The notes under the pieces are model-generated. The model did not search any database, was not told the origin of the DNA, and saw only the letters and a program-made list of their open reading frames with translations. 50,334 bases of DNA from Parapedobacter soli (GTDB lineage: Bacteria; Bacteroidota; Bacteroidia; Sphingobacteriales; Sphingobacteriaceae), in NCBI RefSeq assembly GCF_025460835.1, contig NZ_JAMXAY010000038.1, positions 1-50,334 on the forward strand. Direction: 5' to 3'. The position numbers were made by a program, and so were the translations under genes. Positions 34,168 to 44,365 of this stretch are shown piece by piece. Position 1 is the stretch's first letter. Each line of letters begins with the position of its first letter.

Positions 34168-35621
34168 GTGCATTAAAGGACATACTCCATGGTATCCCGG
34201 TGCGTCACGTTGTCGGTAATCTCAATGTGACGATAACCGATGTATGCTTTGACTCGCGCAAGGCTACACGCAATAGTATGTTCGTTGCGGTAGTGGGTAC
34301 CCAGGTCGATGGACATCGCTATATCGACGATGCCGTGGCACTCGGTGCTTCGGTGGTACTCTGTGAGCATGTGCCCGAAGCTATAAACGACAATGTCACC
34401 TACGTCCAAGTTGAAGATACCGCGTTCGCACTGGGGGTGTCTGCGTCAAATTATTTCGGAAGCCCGTCTACTAAACTGAAACTCGTAGGCGTAACAGGTA
34501 CAAATGGCAAAACTACCATCGCTACGTTACTTTATAAGCTGTTCAGGGAGCTTGGTTATGAGGCAGGGTTGATTTCCACAGTCCAAAACCAAGTGGGGGA
34601 CCAGGTGGTGCCCGCAACACACACCACGCCCGACCCGATTGAATTGAATGCATTGCTACAGGAGATGGTTGAGGGGGGCTGCGATTATTGTTTCATGGAA
34701 GTGAGTTCGCATGCCATCGTCCAGCAACGGATAGCCGGTCTGAGTTTTGCCGGGGGTATTTTCTCGAATATTACGCACGACCACTTGGACTTCCATAAGA
34801 CATTCGATGCCTATATAAGAGCAAAAAAGCAGTTTTTTGACGATTTGGCTCCGTCAGCATTTGCGTTGGTGAATGCCGATGATAGAAACGGAGCCGTGAT
34901 GCTGCAAAATACTTTTGCGCATAAGCGGACTTATGGGATCAAACATTTGGCCGACTTCAAAGCGAAGGTCATTGAAAGTCATTTTGAGGGGATGCTGTTG
35001 CACCTGGATGACCATGAAGTATGGGTGAAATTGGTCGGCGGATTCAACGCCTATAATATAACCGCCGCTTATGGTGCGGCGATATTGCTGGAACAGGAAA
35101 CAATCAAAGTGCTCACGGCATTGAGTAATATTTCCGGCGCGGAAGGGCGCTTTGATACAGTCATTTCAGCCGGAGGGGTTATCGGTGTGGTGGATTACGC
35201 GCATACGCCGGATGCTGTGCAGAATGTGTTGGAAACCATTCGTGATTTGCGGAAGGAAGGCCAGCAGATTATCACGGTGCTTGGGTGTGGGGGCGACCGC
35301 GACAAGACGAAACGCCCCAAGATGGCAGCAGTGGCCGTGGAGAACAGTGACAAAGTAATCATTACATCAGACAACCCACGCACTGAAGATCCGCAGCAAA
35401 TTATAAGGGATATGGAGGCCGGAGTGCCCAAGGAAAAGAGCCGAAACACCTTTTCCATCGTGGATAGGCGGGAAGCTATCCGGGCAGCATGCCATATCGC
35501 CCAGTCAGGCGATATTGTGTTGGTTGCCGGTAAAGGACATGAGAAATATCAGGAAATCGAGGGCCAAAAGCATGCTTTTGATGACCACGAAGTATTGACT
35601 AAAGCACTTAACGAACGATAA
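34164..35621 (+). CDS. murE: UDP-MurNAc-L-Ala-D-Glu:meso-diaminopimelate ligase MurE
   Basis: The 485-residue ATP-dependent ligase adds the third stem-peptide residue in the cytoplasm. Motifs: [18 protein letters not shown] (P-loop, about 111), [20 protein letters not shown] and the conserved [20 protein letters not shown] at about residue 411 is the signature for meso-diaminopimelate rather than lysine, so this cell wall is DAP-type. It overlaps ftsI by four bases, and mraY follows after 7 bp. Confidence 0.97.
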   Translation: MSALKDILHGIPVRHVVGNLNVTITDVCFDSRKATRNSMFVAVVGTQVDGHRYIDDAVALGASVVLCEHVPEAINDNVTYVQVEDTAFALGVSASNYFGSPSTKLKLVGVTGTNGKTTIATLLYKLFRELGYEAGLISTVQNQVGDQVVPATHTTPDPIELNALLQEMVEGGCDYCFMEVSSHAIVQQRIAGLSFAGGIFSNITHDHLDFHKTFDAYIRAKKQFFDDLAPSAFALVNADDRNGAVMLQNTFAHKRTYGIKHLADFKAKVIESHFEGMLLHLDDHEVWVKLVGGFNAYNITAAYGAAILLEQETIKVLTALSNISGAEGRFDTVISAGGVIGVVDYAHTPDAVQNVLETIRDLRKEGQQIITVLGCGGDRDKTKRPKMAAVAVENSDKVIITSDNPRTEDPQQIIRDMEAGVPKEKSRNTFSIVDRREAIRAACHIAQSGDIVLVAGKGHEKYQEIEGQKHAFDDHEVLTKALNER

Positions 35622-35628
35622 TTACGCT

Positions 35629-36873
35629 ATGTTGTACTATTTATTCACATGGATAGAAGACTACATCCACATCCCCGGAGCGGGGTTGTGGCAGTATATC
35701 TCATTCCGAACGGCTGTGGCGGTTATCGTATCGTTGATCATCACCACCGGCTACGGTAGCCGGTTGATCAGGATACTACGTGCCAAGCAGGTAGGTGAGA
35801 CCATCAGGGATTTAGGCCTCGAAGGCGAAAAGCAAAAGCAAGGTACGCCGACAATGGGTGGGCTTATCATTATCGCCGGCATTTTGGTGCCGACGCTGCT
35901 CTTTGCCAAACTTGAAAACATCTATGTCCTCCTTATGTTGGTCACAACGGTTTGGATGGGGACGATAGGTTTTCTGGATGACTATATCAAAGTATTCCGG
36001 AAGAATAAGGAAGGGTTGGCCGGTCGATTCAAAATTGTTGGACAGGTGGGGTTGGGGATCATCATCGCCTGCACCATGTATTTCCATCCGGATATCGTGG
36101 TGCGCGAAAAGGTGGTCAACCCCGCACCCGGTGTGGCCGTGGAAAAGCGCGTACAGACTGATACAGGCCAAACTTATTATACGAAAGACGTAAAGTCTAC
36201 GAAAACCAATATCCCTTTTTATAAGAATAATGAATTTGATTATGCCAAGGTGTTAAGTCTATTCGGTGCCAATGGCTCGACAATGACATTTATTGTTTTT
36301 CTGATTGTCGTTGTCTTCATTGTAGCTGCCGTATCAAACGGTGCCAACATCACAGACGGTATTGACGGGCTCGCCACGGGGACTTCAGCCACAGTAGGGG
36401 CTACGCTCGCTATCCTGGCGTACGTGTCGGGGAACGTGATTTTTTCTGATTACCTCAACATCATGTATATACCCAACTCCGGTGAATTAGTGATTTTTGC
36501 CGGTGCTTTCGTGGGCGCCTGTACGGGCTTCCTTTGGTATAACTCCTATCCCGCACAGGTATTCATGGGCGATACGGGAAGCCTCGCCATCGGCGGGATC
36601 ATAGCGGCATTTGCGGTGTTGATTCGAAAAGAGTTACTCATCCCGATTTTATGCGGAGTCTTTTTGGTCGAAAACCTCTCTGTTATCATGCAGGTATCTT
36701 ACTTTAAGTATACAAAGCGGAAGTATGGTGAGGGCCGCCGCATTTTCAGGATGTCGCCCCTGCACCACCATTACCAGAAAAAAGGATATCACGAGGCGAA
36801 GATCGTCACGCGTTTCTGGATAGTGAGCATCCTACTTGCTATCTTGACTATTGTGACATTGAAAGTTAGGTGA
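35629..36873 (+). CDS. mraY: Phospho-MurNAc-pentapeptide transferase MraY
   Basis: The 414-residue integral membrane enzyme makes lipid I from UDP-MurNAc-pentapeptide and undecaprenyl phosphate. About ten transmembrane helices are visible. Catalytic motifs: [25 protein letters not shown] (Asp-Asp pair), [15 protein letters not shown] and the late [11 protein letters not shown] hydrophilic insertion of about 50 residues (DIVVREKV to KNNEFDY) sits between the fourth and fifth helices; it is longer than in E. coli MraY and, as I recall, usual in Bacteroidota. Confidence 0.97.
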   Translation: MLYYLFTWIEDYIHIPGAGLWQYISFRTAVAVIVSLIITTGYGSRLIRILRAKQVGETIRDLGLEGEKQKQGTPTMGGLIIIAGILVPTLLFAKLENIYVLLMLVTTVWMGTIGFLDDYIKVFRKNKEGLAGRFKIVGQVGLGIIIACTMYFHPDIVVREKVVNPAPGVAVEKRVQTDTGQTYYTKDVKSTKTNIPFYKNNEFDYAKVLSLFGANGSTMTFIVFLIVVVFIVAAVSNGANITDGIDGLATGTSATVGATLAILAYVSGNVIFSDYLNIMYIPNSGELVIFAGAFVGACTGFLWYNSYPAQVFMGDTGSLAIGGIIAAFAVLIRKELLIPILCGVFLVENLSVIMQVSYFKYTKRKYGEGRRIFRMSPLHHHYQKKGYHEAKIVTRFWIVSILLAILTIVTLKVR

Positions 36874-36877
36874 CGAA

Positions 36878-38251
36878 ATGGCAGCGATAGCAACATATCA
36901 TTACCCCCAGGAGGGAAAACTCGCCGTACTCGGTGCAGGTGAGAGCGGTGTGGGTGCAGCTTTGTTAGCACATCAAAAAGGATTTGATGTGTGGGTGTCA
37001 GATAGCGGCAAGATAGCCGATAAATATAAGGAATTGCTTCACGATCAGGGCATACCATTCGAGGAAGGTGCGCATACGGAGTCGCGTATCCTCGACGCTG
37101 CCATCGTGGTGAAGAGCCCGGGGATACCAGCCACAGCTCCGATTGTACAGAAACTGAAAGCACAGAAAACGCCCGTGATTGCCGAGATCGAATTTGCAGC
37201 GCAGTATACCGACGCGAAACTCATCGGTATCACCGGTTCCAACGGCAAGTCGACCACCACGATGCTTACTTGGTATCTACTAAGCAAAGGTGGCCTCAAT
37301 GTCGGGCTGGCCGGCAATATAGGGCGTAGCTTTGCGCTGCAAGTAGCCCGGGAGCGGCACGACTGTTATGTGCTGGAGCTAAGTAGCTTTATGTTGGACG
37401 ACATGTTCCATTTCCGGGCCGACATCGCAGTACTGCTCAATATCACGCCAGACCACTTGGATAGATATGGCCATAAAATGGAGAATTATGTAGAATCGAA
37501 ATTCCGTATCGTAAGGAACCAACGGGCCGAGGACCTTTTTATTTATTGTGCGGATGACCCCCATACCATGGCTGCGTTAGGGAGCTACCCTACGGCAGCG
37601 CAGATGCTGCCTTTTAGCCTCGATACGCGGGTGGAGCCGGGCGCATACCTCAATAATGACAATGAACTTGTAATTAACGTACCAAACCAAGATACATTTA
37701 AAATGGATATTAATGAACTTTCCCTTCAGGGTAAACACAACGTGTACAACAATATGGCCTCAGGCTTGGTGGCCAAGGCCCAGGAATTGCGCAATGCTTC
37801 CATGAAGGAGAGCATGGGGTCATTCAAAAACATTCCCCATCGCTTGGAGTTCGTGGCGTGTATCGCCGGTGTAAATTATATCAACGATTCGAAGGCTACC
37901 AATGTGAATGCTGTTTGGTATGCATTGGAAAGTTTCGCGCCTCATGTGGTGTTGATCATGGGGGGTGTGGATAAAGGCAATGATTACGAAATGTTGCGCG
38001 ACTTGGTAAAGACAAAAGTGAGGGCCATCGTGTGCATTGGCAAAGATAATTCACGGATATACGATTCGTTGGAAGACGATGCACAGATTATTGTGAACAG
38101 CTCAAGCATGCGCGATGCCGTGGAGATTGCTTCGCATCTAGCACAAAAAGGTGATACCGTGCTGCTGTCGCCGGCCTGTGCAAGTTTCGACTGGTTCCGG
38201 AATTTCGAAGACCGTGGCAACCAGTTCAAGGAAGCAGTGATGGATTTATAA
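36878..38251 (+). CDS. murD: UDP-MurNAc-L-alanine:D-glutamate ligase MurD
   Basis: The 457-residue cytoplasmic ligase has an N-terminal UDP-binding domain (LAVLGAGESGVGAALLA), a central ATPase with P-loop GITGSNGKSTTTMLTW (about 111), LELSSFMLDDM and LNITPDHLDRYGH, and a C-terminal domain (NYINDSKATNVNAVWYAL, VLLSPACASFDWFRNFEDRG). It adds D-Glu to UDP-MurNAc-L-Ala. It begins 4 bp after mraY. An 84-bp gap follows before ftsW, the largest between murD and murC, with no convincing promoter (TTCTTTTG at best, one mismatch to the -7 consensus). Confidence 0.97.
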   Translation: MAAIATYHYPQEGKLAVLGAGESGVGAALLAHQKGFDVWVSDSGKIADKYKELLHDQGIPFEEGAHTESRILDAAIVVKSPGIPATAPIVQKLKAQKTPVIAEIEFAAQYTDAKLIGITGSNGKSTTTMLTWYLLSKGGLNVGLAGNIGRSFALQVARERHDCYVLELSSFMLDDMFHFRADIAVLLNITPDHLDRYGHKMENYVESKFRIVRNQRAEDLFIYCADDPHTMAALGSYPTAAQMLPFSLDTRVEPGAYLNNDNELVINVPNQDTFKMDINELSLQGKHNVYNNMASGLVAKAQELRNASMKESMGSFKNIPHRLEFVACIAGVNYINDSKATNVNAVWYALESFAPHVVLIMGGVDKGNDYEMLRDLVKTKVRAIVCIGKDNSRIYDSLEDDAQIIVNSSSMRDAVEIASHLAQKGDTVLLSPACASFDWFRNFEDRGNQFKEAVMDL

Positions 38252-38335
38252 GTGTATACTACCGATTCTTTTGTCGAAACGTAGATTGTTGAAAGCAGAA
38301 TACTGGCAATGGCGAATAATTAAAACAATAGAAAA

Positions 38336-39514
38336 ATGGAACACGCATTTTCGAAATTGAAGGGAGACCGGTGGCTGTGGATTATCATCATCCTACTGTC
38401 CGTATGGTCGCTGCTTGCAGTATATAGTTCTGTCGGCACCCTGGCTTATAAAGAAGGTAAAGGCACCGAGGTTTACCTTATTAAGCATACGTTGCTCATT
38501 TTCGGCGGTTTTGCCCTGATGTATTTCTCGCATTTGCTCGACTACCGCTGGTATGCGGGGATTTCCAAGATATTGATGGCTATAACCATTCCCCTCCTGC
38601 TGTACACATTGTTTTTCGGTAACACGGTAAATGATGCCAGCCGGTGGGTAACTATACCGGTGATTAACCAAACGTTCCAGACCTCGGATTTGGCCAAGCT
38701 TGCACTGATCACATTCCTCGCGCGGACATTGACACGCAAACAGGAAAACATCAAAGACGTGAAAAAAGCATTCCTACCCATCATGGGCTCGGTATGTGTG
38801 ATATTTGTGCTTATAGCACCAGCAAACCTGTCCACAGCATTAATGTTATTCGGCGTTAGTGTGCTGCTGCTTATTATCGGGCGGATCAGTATCAAGCAGA
38901 TTGCTTACGTGTGCATGGGTGTGTTCGTTTTACTGCTGTTGGTGATTCTATTGGGACCCCGGCGTGAAACTTACGTTTCCCGTGTGGAAACGTATTTGAG
39001 CGGCGAACAAGCGGATTCAGAAAAATCATACCAAGCAAACCATGCGAAAATAGCTATCGCGTCAGGCGGGCTCTTCGGTAAAGGGCCGGGTAACAGTACG
39101 CAACGCAATGTGCTGCCGCACCCTTATTCTGATTTTATCTTCGCCATTATTATCGAAGAATACGGTGCGATAGGCGGCGTGATCTTAGTGGGGCTGTATG
39201 TTGCGCTTATGTTCCGATGTATACGGATAGTTACATTAAGCCCCAAGGCATTCGGGGCGTTACTGGCCGCTGGCCTAGGCTTCAGCCTCGCTTTGCAGGC
39301 ATTGGCCAATATGGCTGTCGCGGTTGGGCTGGGTCCGGTAACAGGTATCCCGCTCCCGCTCGTGAGTATGGGGGGAACGTCTATACTGTTTACGAGCATC
39401 GCTTTCGGAATTATCCTAAGTGTGAGCCGGAATATTGACGAAATGAAAGGGATAAGCAAATCGGATGAACAGAACAAGAAAATAGTGATAGGTGAAATAC
39501 CCGTAGTGGGCTAA
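38336..39514 (+). CDS. ftsW: Septal peptidoglycan glycosyltransferase FtsW (SEDS family)
   Basis: The 392-residue polytopic membrane protein has about ten helices. SEDS motifs are visible: YLIKHTLLIFGGFALMYFSHLLDYRWY near the start, a long periplasmic loop with SEKSYQANHAKIAIASGGLFGKGPGNS, then LPHPYSDFIFAIIIEEYG and the late GLGPVTGIPLPLVSMGGTS. It polymerises lipid II at the septum with FtsI. Position between murD and murG supports FtsW over RodA. Confidence 0.95.
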   Translation: MEHAFSKLKGDRWLWIIIILLSVWSLLAVYSSVGTLAYKEGKGTEVYLIKHTLLIFGGFALMYFSHLLDYRWYAGISKILMAITIPLLLYTLFFGNTVNDASRWVTIPVINQTFQTSDLAKLALITFLARTLTRKQENIKDVKKAFLPIMGSVCVIFVLIAPANLSTALMLFGVSVLLLIIGRISIKQIAYVCMGVFVLLLLVILLGPRRETYVSRVETYLSGEQADSEKSYQANHAKIAIASGGLFGKGPGNSTQRNVLPHPYSDFIFAIIIEEYGAIGGVILVGLYVALMFRCIRIVTLSPKAFGALLAAGLGFSLALQALANMAVAVGLGPVTGIPLPLVSMGGTSILFTSIAFGIILSVSRNIDEMKGISKSDEQNKKIVIGEIPVVG

Positions 39515-39539
39515 TAGTAAGCAGCGAAATCAAAAAACA

Positions 39540-40643
39540 ATGGCAAAACGTGTTATCATCAGTGGAGGCGGTACAGGAGGGCATATCTTCCCGGCCATAG
39601 CCATCGCTAATGCGCTGAAGCGTATAGCACCCGATACCGTATTATTGTTTGTGGGCGCAAATGGAAAAATGGAGATGGAAAAGGTGCCTGCTGCCGGATA
39701 TGAAATAATGGGTCTAGATATCCAGGGAATCAATAGGACTTCACTATGGAAAAATCTCACATTACCTTTTAAGGTCTACAAGAGTATCCGTAAAGCGAGG
39801 CAGATTATCCGTGATTTCCAGCCTGATGTAGCCGTGGGCGTCGGCGGGTATGCTTCGGGGCCGCTCCTGCACGCAGCCTCCCGCATGGGGGTGCGGTACC
39901 TGATCCAGGAGCAGAACTCGTACGCCGGTATCACAAACAAACGATTGGCGCATAAGGCAGATAGAATATGTGTTGCATTCGAGGGTATGGAGCGGTTTTT
40001 CCCTAAAGGCAAGATTTTATTTACTGGTAACCCGATTCGGCGCGATGCGGTAGATATCCTGCACAAGCGCCCGGAAGCCCTCCGATCGTTGGGGTTGTCG
40101 GCACAAAAGAAAACAATCCTGCTTACAGGCGGTAGCCTCGGTGCACGCACATTGAACGAAAGTATGCGAGACGGCCTGGATCGGTTGGCTACGGCCAATG
40201 TACAGGTGGTTTGGCAGTGCGGTGCATTTTACTATGATGCACTACGAAGCGCTATCGGTACGAAATACGATGACAATGTGAAATTGGCCCCTTTCTTCCA
40301 ACGTATGGACTTGGCCTATGCTGCTGCCGATGTGATCATAGCGAGGGCTGGAGCCGGCACCATAGCCGAACTCTGTGTGGTGGCCAAACCGACCGTGCTG
40401 GTGCCGTCACCAAATGTTGCCGAAGACCACCAAACAAAAAATGCGAAGGCATTGGTCAATAAAGAAGCAGCCCTGATCGTACCTGATTCAGAAGCGCCGC
40501 AGAGATTAATAGATACCGCAGTGGCGTTATTGGATGATGAGCAGCAGGCTGAAGCATTGTCCCGGAATTTGCGGAAACTGGCTATCCTTGACGCGGATGA
40601 AGTAATTGCAGAAGAAGTATTGCGGTTGGCTGGCAATAGATAA
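39540..40643 (+). CDS. murG: UDP-GlcNAc:lipid I N-acetylglucosaminyltransferase MurG
   Basis: The 367-residue GT28-family peripheral membrane enzyme converts lipid I to lipid II on the inner face of the membrane. Motifs: SGGGTGGHIFPAIAIANAL at the start, LIQEQNSYAGITNK, LTGGSLGARTLN and the donor-binding ARAGAGTIAELCVVAKPTVLVPSP followed by EDHQTKNAKAL. Its last codons (AAT AGA TAA) lie in the first unit of a heptamer tandem repeat that runs on to murC. Confidence 0.97.
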   Translation: MAKRVIISGGGTGGHIFPAIAIANALKRIAPDTVLLFVGANGKMEMEKVPAAGYEIMGLDIQGINRTSLWKNLTLPFKVYKSIRKARQIIRDFQPDVAVGVGGYASGPLLHAASRMGVRYLIQEQNSYAGITNKRLAHKADRICVAFEGMERFFPKGKILFTGNPIRRDAVDILHKRPEALRSLGLSAQKKTILLTGGSLGARTLNESMRDGLDRLATANVQVVWQCGAFYYDALRSAIGTKYDDNVKLAPFFQRMDLAYAAADVIIARAGAGTIAELCVVAKPTVLVPSPNVAEDHQTKNAKALVNKEAALIVPDSEAPQRLIDTAVALLDDEQQAEALSRNLRKLAILDADEVIAEEVLRLAGNR

Positions 40644-40690
40644 TAGACAATAGACAATAGATAATAGATAATAGACAATAGACAACAGAT
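40635..40690 (+). repeat. Heptamer tandem repeat joining murG to murC
   Basis: Eight consecutive 7-bp units, AATAGAT or AATAGAC with one AACAGAT at the end, run without interruption. The first unit contains the murG stop codon and the last ends three bases before the murC ATG (40694), so the repeat fills the whole intergenic space. Unit order by last base is T, C, C, T, T, C, C, T. Seven is not a multiple of three, but the stop codon in unit one means unit-number change would alter spacing, not the MurG protein. Confidence 0.9.
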
Positions 40691-40693
40691 AAT

Positions 40694-42052
40694 ATGAACA
40701 TAAACAACATCAGGCAAGTATACCTTATCGGGATTGGCGGCATTGGCATGAGTGCCCTGGCACGCTATTTCCGCCATTCGGGCTGCCTGGTGGCTGGATA
40801 TGACAAGACCGAAACCGATTTAACGCGACGGCTGGTCGCCGAAGGCATCACCGTCAATTACAATGATGATTTTGAGGTGGTCGGTGATGTGTTCAAAACC
40901 GTTGATGAGCATACGCTTATCATCTATACCCCGGCGGTACCGAACGAGTTGGATATCCTCAATCGGTTCCAGGAGTTGGGCCATACGCTGTTCAAGCGGT
41001 CACAGGTACTGGGATTGATCAGCCAGAACAAGTTCACGATAGCCGTTGCCGGTACGCACGGTAAAACCACTACCACCGCGCTTATCGCGCATATTCTGTC
41101 GGATAGCGGTTTTGGCTGCTCGGCTTTTTTGGGCGGAATAAGTACGAATTACAACACCAACGTATTGTTTTCTGATAATGATGTTATGGTGGTGGAGGCT
41201 GATGAGTTCGACCGGTCCTTCCTGACGTTATATCCCGATATCGCCGTGGTGACTTCTGCGGATGCAGACCACTTGGATATCTATGGTGATAAGGGGCAGC
41301 TCCATGATTCATTCAAGTTATTCCTCGGACAGCTGCATGCCCAGGGAAAAAGCATTGTAAAAGCAGGGCTACCCTTTAACGCAGATGTTTATTACTCGGC
41401 AGCTGGTGAAGCCGACGGCTATGCCGAAAACATACGCGTTAAACAGGGAGATTTTTATTTTGATTTCGTATATCACGGGGTGAAATTGGCAGATATACGC
41501 CTCGGTGTGCCGGGGCGGCACAATGTCGAAAATGCTGTTGCAGCAGCCATAGTCGCTCGGTTGCTCAAAATCCCCGCCGCTAAAATTATCAGTGCATTGT
41601 CGTCGTTCAGCGGGGTGAAACGTAGGTTTGAATACATCGTAAAGACTGAAAAGGCCATATACATCGATGATTATGCACACCATCCCGAGGAGCTGAAAGC
41701 TTTTTTCTCGGCGGTAAAGCAGCTGTACCCGAGAAAGAAACTCACCGCTGTTTTCCAACCGCATCTATACAGCCGCACGCGAGACTTTGCCGAAGGCTTT
41801 GCCGAAGCACTCGGTATGGTGGATGCCTTGCTGCTAATGGAAATCTATCCCGCCCGGGAAATGCCCATAAAAGGGGTGGATTCAAGGATGTTGCTTGAAA
41901 AGATAGCCATTGAAGAAAAGCATGTTGCAAGCCCGGAAAACGTAAAGGAATATGTGCAAAACGTACGGCCCGAGTTACTGGTGACGGTTGGCGCAGGTAA
42001 TATTGATTTGTTGGTCAAACCATTGAAATCCATATTGGAGCATGAACAGTAA
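40694..42052 (+). CDS. murC: UDP-N-acetylmuramate:L-alanine ligase MurC
   Basis: The 452-residue cytoplasmic ligase adds the first stem-peptide residue. Motifs: GIGGIGMSALARYF (N-terminal Rossmann), P-loop VAGTHGKTTTTALIAHIL (about 116), EADEFDRSFLTLYP, TSADADHLDIYGD, and the C-terminal DDYAHHPEELKAFF plus FQPHLYSRTRDF. All are intact. The gene is preceded by the heptamer repeat and its end overlaps ftsQ by 11 bp. Confidence 0.97.
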   Translation: MNINNIRQVYLIGIGGIGMSALARYFRHSGCLVAGYDKTETDLTRRLVAEGITVNYNDDFEVVGDVFKTVDEHTLIIYTPAVPNELDILNRFQELGHTLFKRSQVLGLISQNKFTIAVAGTHGKTTTTALIAHILSDSGFGCSAFLGGISTNYNTNVLFSDNDVMVVEADEFDRSFLTLYPDIAVVTSADADHLDIYGDKGQLHDSFKLFLGQLHAQGKSIVKAGLPFNADVYYSAAGEADGYAENIRVKQGDFYFDFVYHGVKLADIRLGVPGRHNVENAVAAAIVARLLKIPAAKIISALSSFSGVKRRFEYIVKTEKAIYIDDYAHHPEELKAFFSAVKQLYPRKKLTAVFQPHLYSRTRDFAEGFAEALGMVDALLLMEIYPAREMPIKGVDSRMLLEKIAIEEKHVASPENVKEYVQNVRPELLVTVGAGNIDLLVKPLKSILEHEQ

Positions 42053-42911
42053 CATCGCATCATATCGGTTCCATTGGCGGGGCATATTGTACGCGGCGGT
42101 AGGTATCGCAGCGTTCGCCGGGCTTGTTATGCTGATGGGCTTCATAGGCACCAAAAGCAGTGAACAAGCCTGCATGGAGATGCGCGTCATCTTGTTGGGC
42201 AACGAGTCATTCATTGAGCAGAAGGATATTGCAGCCCTCTTGGTCGAAAAATTCGGTGAATTGGAAGGGCGCACGCTAGAGAGTATCCCCATCCATCAAA
42301 TCGAACAAGAGCTCCGGCAAATCCCTTATGTGTTTTCGGCAATTGTGACCGCGGATATGGACGGGCTCCTATCCGTCAGGGTTAAACAACGGGAGGCAGT
42401 GGTCCGGGTCTTAAATCGTGGAGGGGATGATTTTTATGTCGACCAGCAAGGCCATAAGATGCCGGTTTCGTTGAAGTATGTGCCGCGCGTGCCCGTGGTT
42501 AACGGCTATATATCTGAGCCTTACGACGGCACGCTTGACAGCACAAAAAGTGATTTGGTAACCGATCTTTTCAAAACCGCCCAATTTATCAACAGTGATA
42601 GCCTATGGAGCAGCCAGATAGTGCAGCTTTACGTAAATGAAAACCACGATATCGAGTTGGTACCGCGGGTGGGAGAGCAACGGATTATATTGGGCGATGC
42701 CGATTCGCTGGACCGTAAGTTTGAAAAATTACTGCTGTTTTACCGCAAAATTGTGCCCAAAACAGGCATCCAGGCATATAAGTCGGTAAATCTCAAGTTT
42801 GCCGGACAAATTGTCTGCGAACGGAGTGCGCATTTTAACCCCGACGACATCCTGATCATACCGGATTCAACTCATCATAGTTCAATAAATAATAGCAACA
42901 ATACGCAATAA
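42042..42911 (+). CDS. ftsQ: Cell division protein FtsQ
   Basis: The 289-residue bitopic membrane protein has a short cytoplasmic tail, one transmembrane helix at about 11-30 (GILYAAVGIAAFAGLVMLMGF), a POTRA-like segment (VILLGNESFIEQKDIAALL to VFSAIVTADMDGLLSVRVKQREAVVRV) and a beta domain. It links FtsL/FtsB to the septal synthase. Sequence similarity is low as usual for FtsQ; identity rests on topology, the POTRA pattern and its place between murC and ftsA. The start overlaps murC by 11 bp and ftsA begins 2 bp after the stop. Confidence 0.92.
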   Translation: MNSNIASYRFHWRGILYAAVGIAAFAGLVMLMGFIGTKSSEQACMEMRVILLGNESFIEQKDIAALLVEKFGELEGRTLESIPIHQIEQELRQIPYVFSAIVTADMDGLLSVRVKQREAVVRVLNRGGDDFYVDQQGHKMPVSLKYVPRVPVVNGYISEPYDGTLDSTKSDLVTDLFKTAQFINSDSLWSSQIVQLYVNENHDIELVPRVGEQRIILGDADSLDRKFEKLLLFYRKIVPKTGIQAYKSVNLKFAGQIVCERSAHFNPDDILIIPDSTHHSSINNSNNTQ

Positions 42912-42913
42912 TT

Positions 42914-44260
42914 ATGAAAACAAAAGTAACAACGGAAAAAGACTCGCCAATCATTGTGGGGCTTGATATTGGTACGACGAAGATATGCGTTACCGTAGGC
43001 CGGCGCAGTGGCAAAAACAAAATTGAGATCCTCGGTGTGGGTAAAGCTGAATCATCCGGCGTAAGCCGGGGGGTAGTGGCAAATATCCAGAAAACCGTCA
43101 ACAGCATCCGCCAAGCGGTAGAAGAGGCGGCGGGGCAATCGAACGTAGACATCAAAGTGGTGAATGTCGGGATTGCAGGCCAGCATATCAAAAGCATCCA
43201 GCACCGGGGTATCCTTACCCGCAAAGACGATAGTGAAATCAGCCGGTTGGATATCGAGCGGCTGATCGAAGATATGTATAAATTGGTGCTGCCGCCGGGT
43301 GAAGAGATCATCCATGTGCTACCCCAAGAATTCACTATCGATAACGAGCCGAGTATAAAAGACCCTATTGGCATGGCAGGGCGCCGGATGGAAGCGAATT
43401 TCCATATCATTTCGGGGCTGGTTAGTGCGGTGAAGAACATTAAGAAATGCATAGACAATGCATCATTGGAAGTGCAAGACCTGATCCTGGAGCCCCTTGC
43501 GTCATCCGAAGCCGTACTTGATGAGGCCGACAAGGATGCCGGCGTGGTGCTGGTGGATATCGGGGGCGGCACAACCGATGTTGCAATATTCCACGAAGGT
43601 ATCATCCGCCACACGGCAGTGATCCCGCTCGGTGGTAATATCGTAACGGAAGACATCAAACAAGGGTGTTCCGTATTGCGCAATCAAGCTGAACTGTTGA
43701 AGATTCGCTTCGGTTCGGCACTCGCAGATGAAAATAAGGAAAATGAAGTAATCAGTGTGCCTGGGCTGCGCGGGCGTGATGCGAAAGAGATTTCAGTGAA
43801 AAATCTTGCCTACATTATCCAAGCAAGGATGGAAGAAATCATCGAACACGTGTATTATGAAATCAAATCATCAGGCTATGAAAATAAGCTGATAGGAGGG
43901 ATCGTTATCACGGGTGGTGGAGCACAGTTGAAACACCTCGTCCAATTGGTCGAATACATTACCGGTATCGATTGCCGTATCGGATTCCCGAATGAGCACC
44001 TTGCGAAAAACGAAACCTTACCCAAAAGCAACTATGACGAGCTGAAGAGCCCGCTGTATGCCACCGGCATCGGCCTACTGATCAAAGGTGTGCAAGCCGA
44101 AGAGGAGCAGGAAGAAATGAACGAGGAAAAGGCAGGTCGGATGTCGATTATCGATATTGCCCAAACAGGAAGTAAGGAGAAAGGGCTGTTCAAATGGTTC
44201 AGGGATATCATCAAAGACGGCAACGAAATTGATGATGCGACCTACCTCGGGAGACGATAG
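42914..44260 (+). CDS. ftsA: Cell division protein FtsA
   Basis: The 448-residue actin-fold ATPase anchors FtsZ to the membrane. Motifs: VGLDIGTTKICVTVG (phosphate 1), the SHS2/1C insertion (about 85-170), VLVDIGGGTTDVAIF (phosphate 2) and GIVITGGGAQLKHLVQL (adenosine). The C-terminal GLFKWFRDIIKDG looks like the amphipathic membrane-targeting helix, though some 13 residues follow it. The 140-bp gap before ftsZ is the largest gap inside the dcw cluster and contains DnaA-box-like sites. Confidence 0.96.
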   Translation: MKTKVTTEKDSPIIVGLDIGTTKICVTVGRRSGKNKIEILGVGKAESSGVSRGVVANIQKTVNSIRQAVEEAAGQSNVDIKVVNVGIAGQHIKSIQHRGILTRKDDSEISRLDIERLIEDMYKLVLPPGEEIIHVLPQEFTIDNEPSIKDPIGMAGRRMEANFHIISGLVSAVKNIKKCIDNASLEVQDLILEPLASSEAVLDEADKDAGVVLVDIGGGTTDVAIFHEGIIRHTAVIPLGGNIVTEDIKQGCSVLRNQAELLKIRFGSALADENKENEVISVPGLRGRDAKEISVKNLAYIIQARMEEIIEHVYYEIKSSGYENKLIGGIVITGGGAQLKHLVQLVEYITGIDCRIGFPNEHLAKNETLPKSNYDELKSPLYATGIGLLIKGVQAEEEQEEMNEEKAGRMSIIDIAQTGSKEKGLFKWFRDIIKDGNEIDDATYLGRR

Positions 44261-44320
44261 TTTTCAACAACAGCTGTTTTTTCCACATTATCAACAATTG
44301 TGGAAAACCATTGTGTAAAA
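44261..44320. promoter_or_regulatory. Cluster of DnaA-box-like 9-mers between ftsA and ftsZ
   Basis: Three sites fit the relaxed DnaA-box consensus TTWTNCACA exactly: TTTTCCACA at 44279-44287 (+), TTTTCCACA at 44299-44307 (-) and TTTTACACA at 44312-44320 (-). Two more have one mismatch: TTTTCAACA at 44261-44269 and TTATCAACA at 44288-44296. The first two exact sites form an inverted pair with an 11-base spacer. The cluster lies 80-140 bases before ftsZ, where it could tie ftsZ expression to DnaA. Confidence 0.5.
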
Positions 44321-44357
44321 AGTGCTATTATTACGCTACGAATGTTGAGTCGGAATT

Positions 44358-44365
44358 GAATTTTG
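44358..44365 (+). promoter_or_regulatory. Weak -7 candidate for an ftsZ-proximal promoter
   Basis: GAATTTTG matches TAnnTTTG at seven of eight positions, 36 bases before the ATG. No good -33 element is seen. Confidence 0.25.

Noticed and set aside
40635-40690. CRISPR array
   Set aside because: Units of seven bases without spacers; a simple tandem repeat.
42856-43683. 275-codon open frame opposite ftsA
   Set aside because: Ser/Pro/Thr-rich antisense shadow without any family pattern; ftsA is certain.
44279-44307. Terminator or hairpin after ftsA
   Set aside because: The inverted repeat is AT-rich with an 11-base loop and no T-tract follows; the arms are better read as DnaA-box-like sites.
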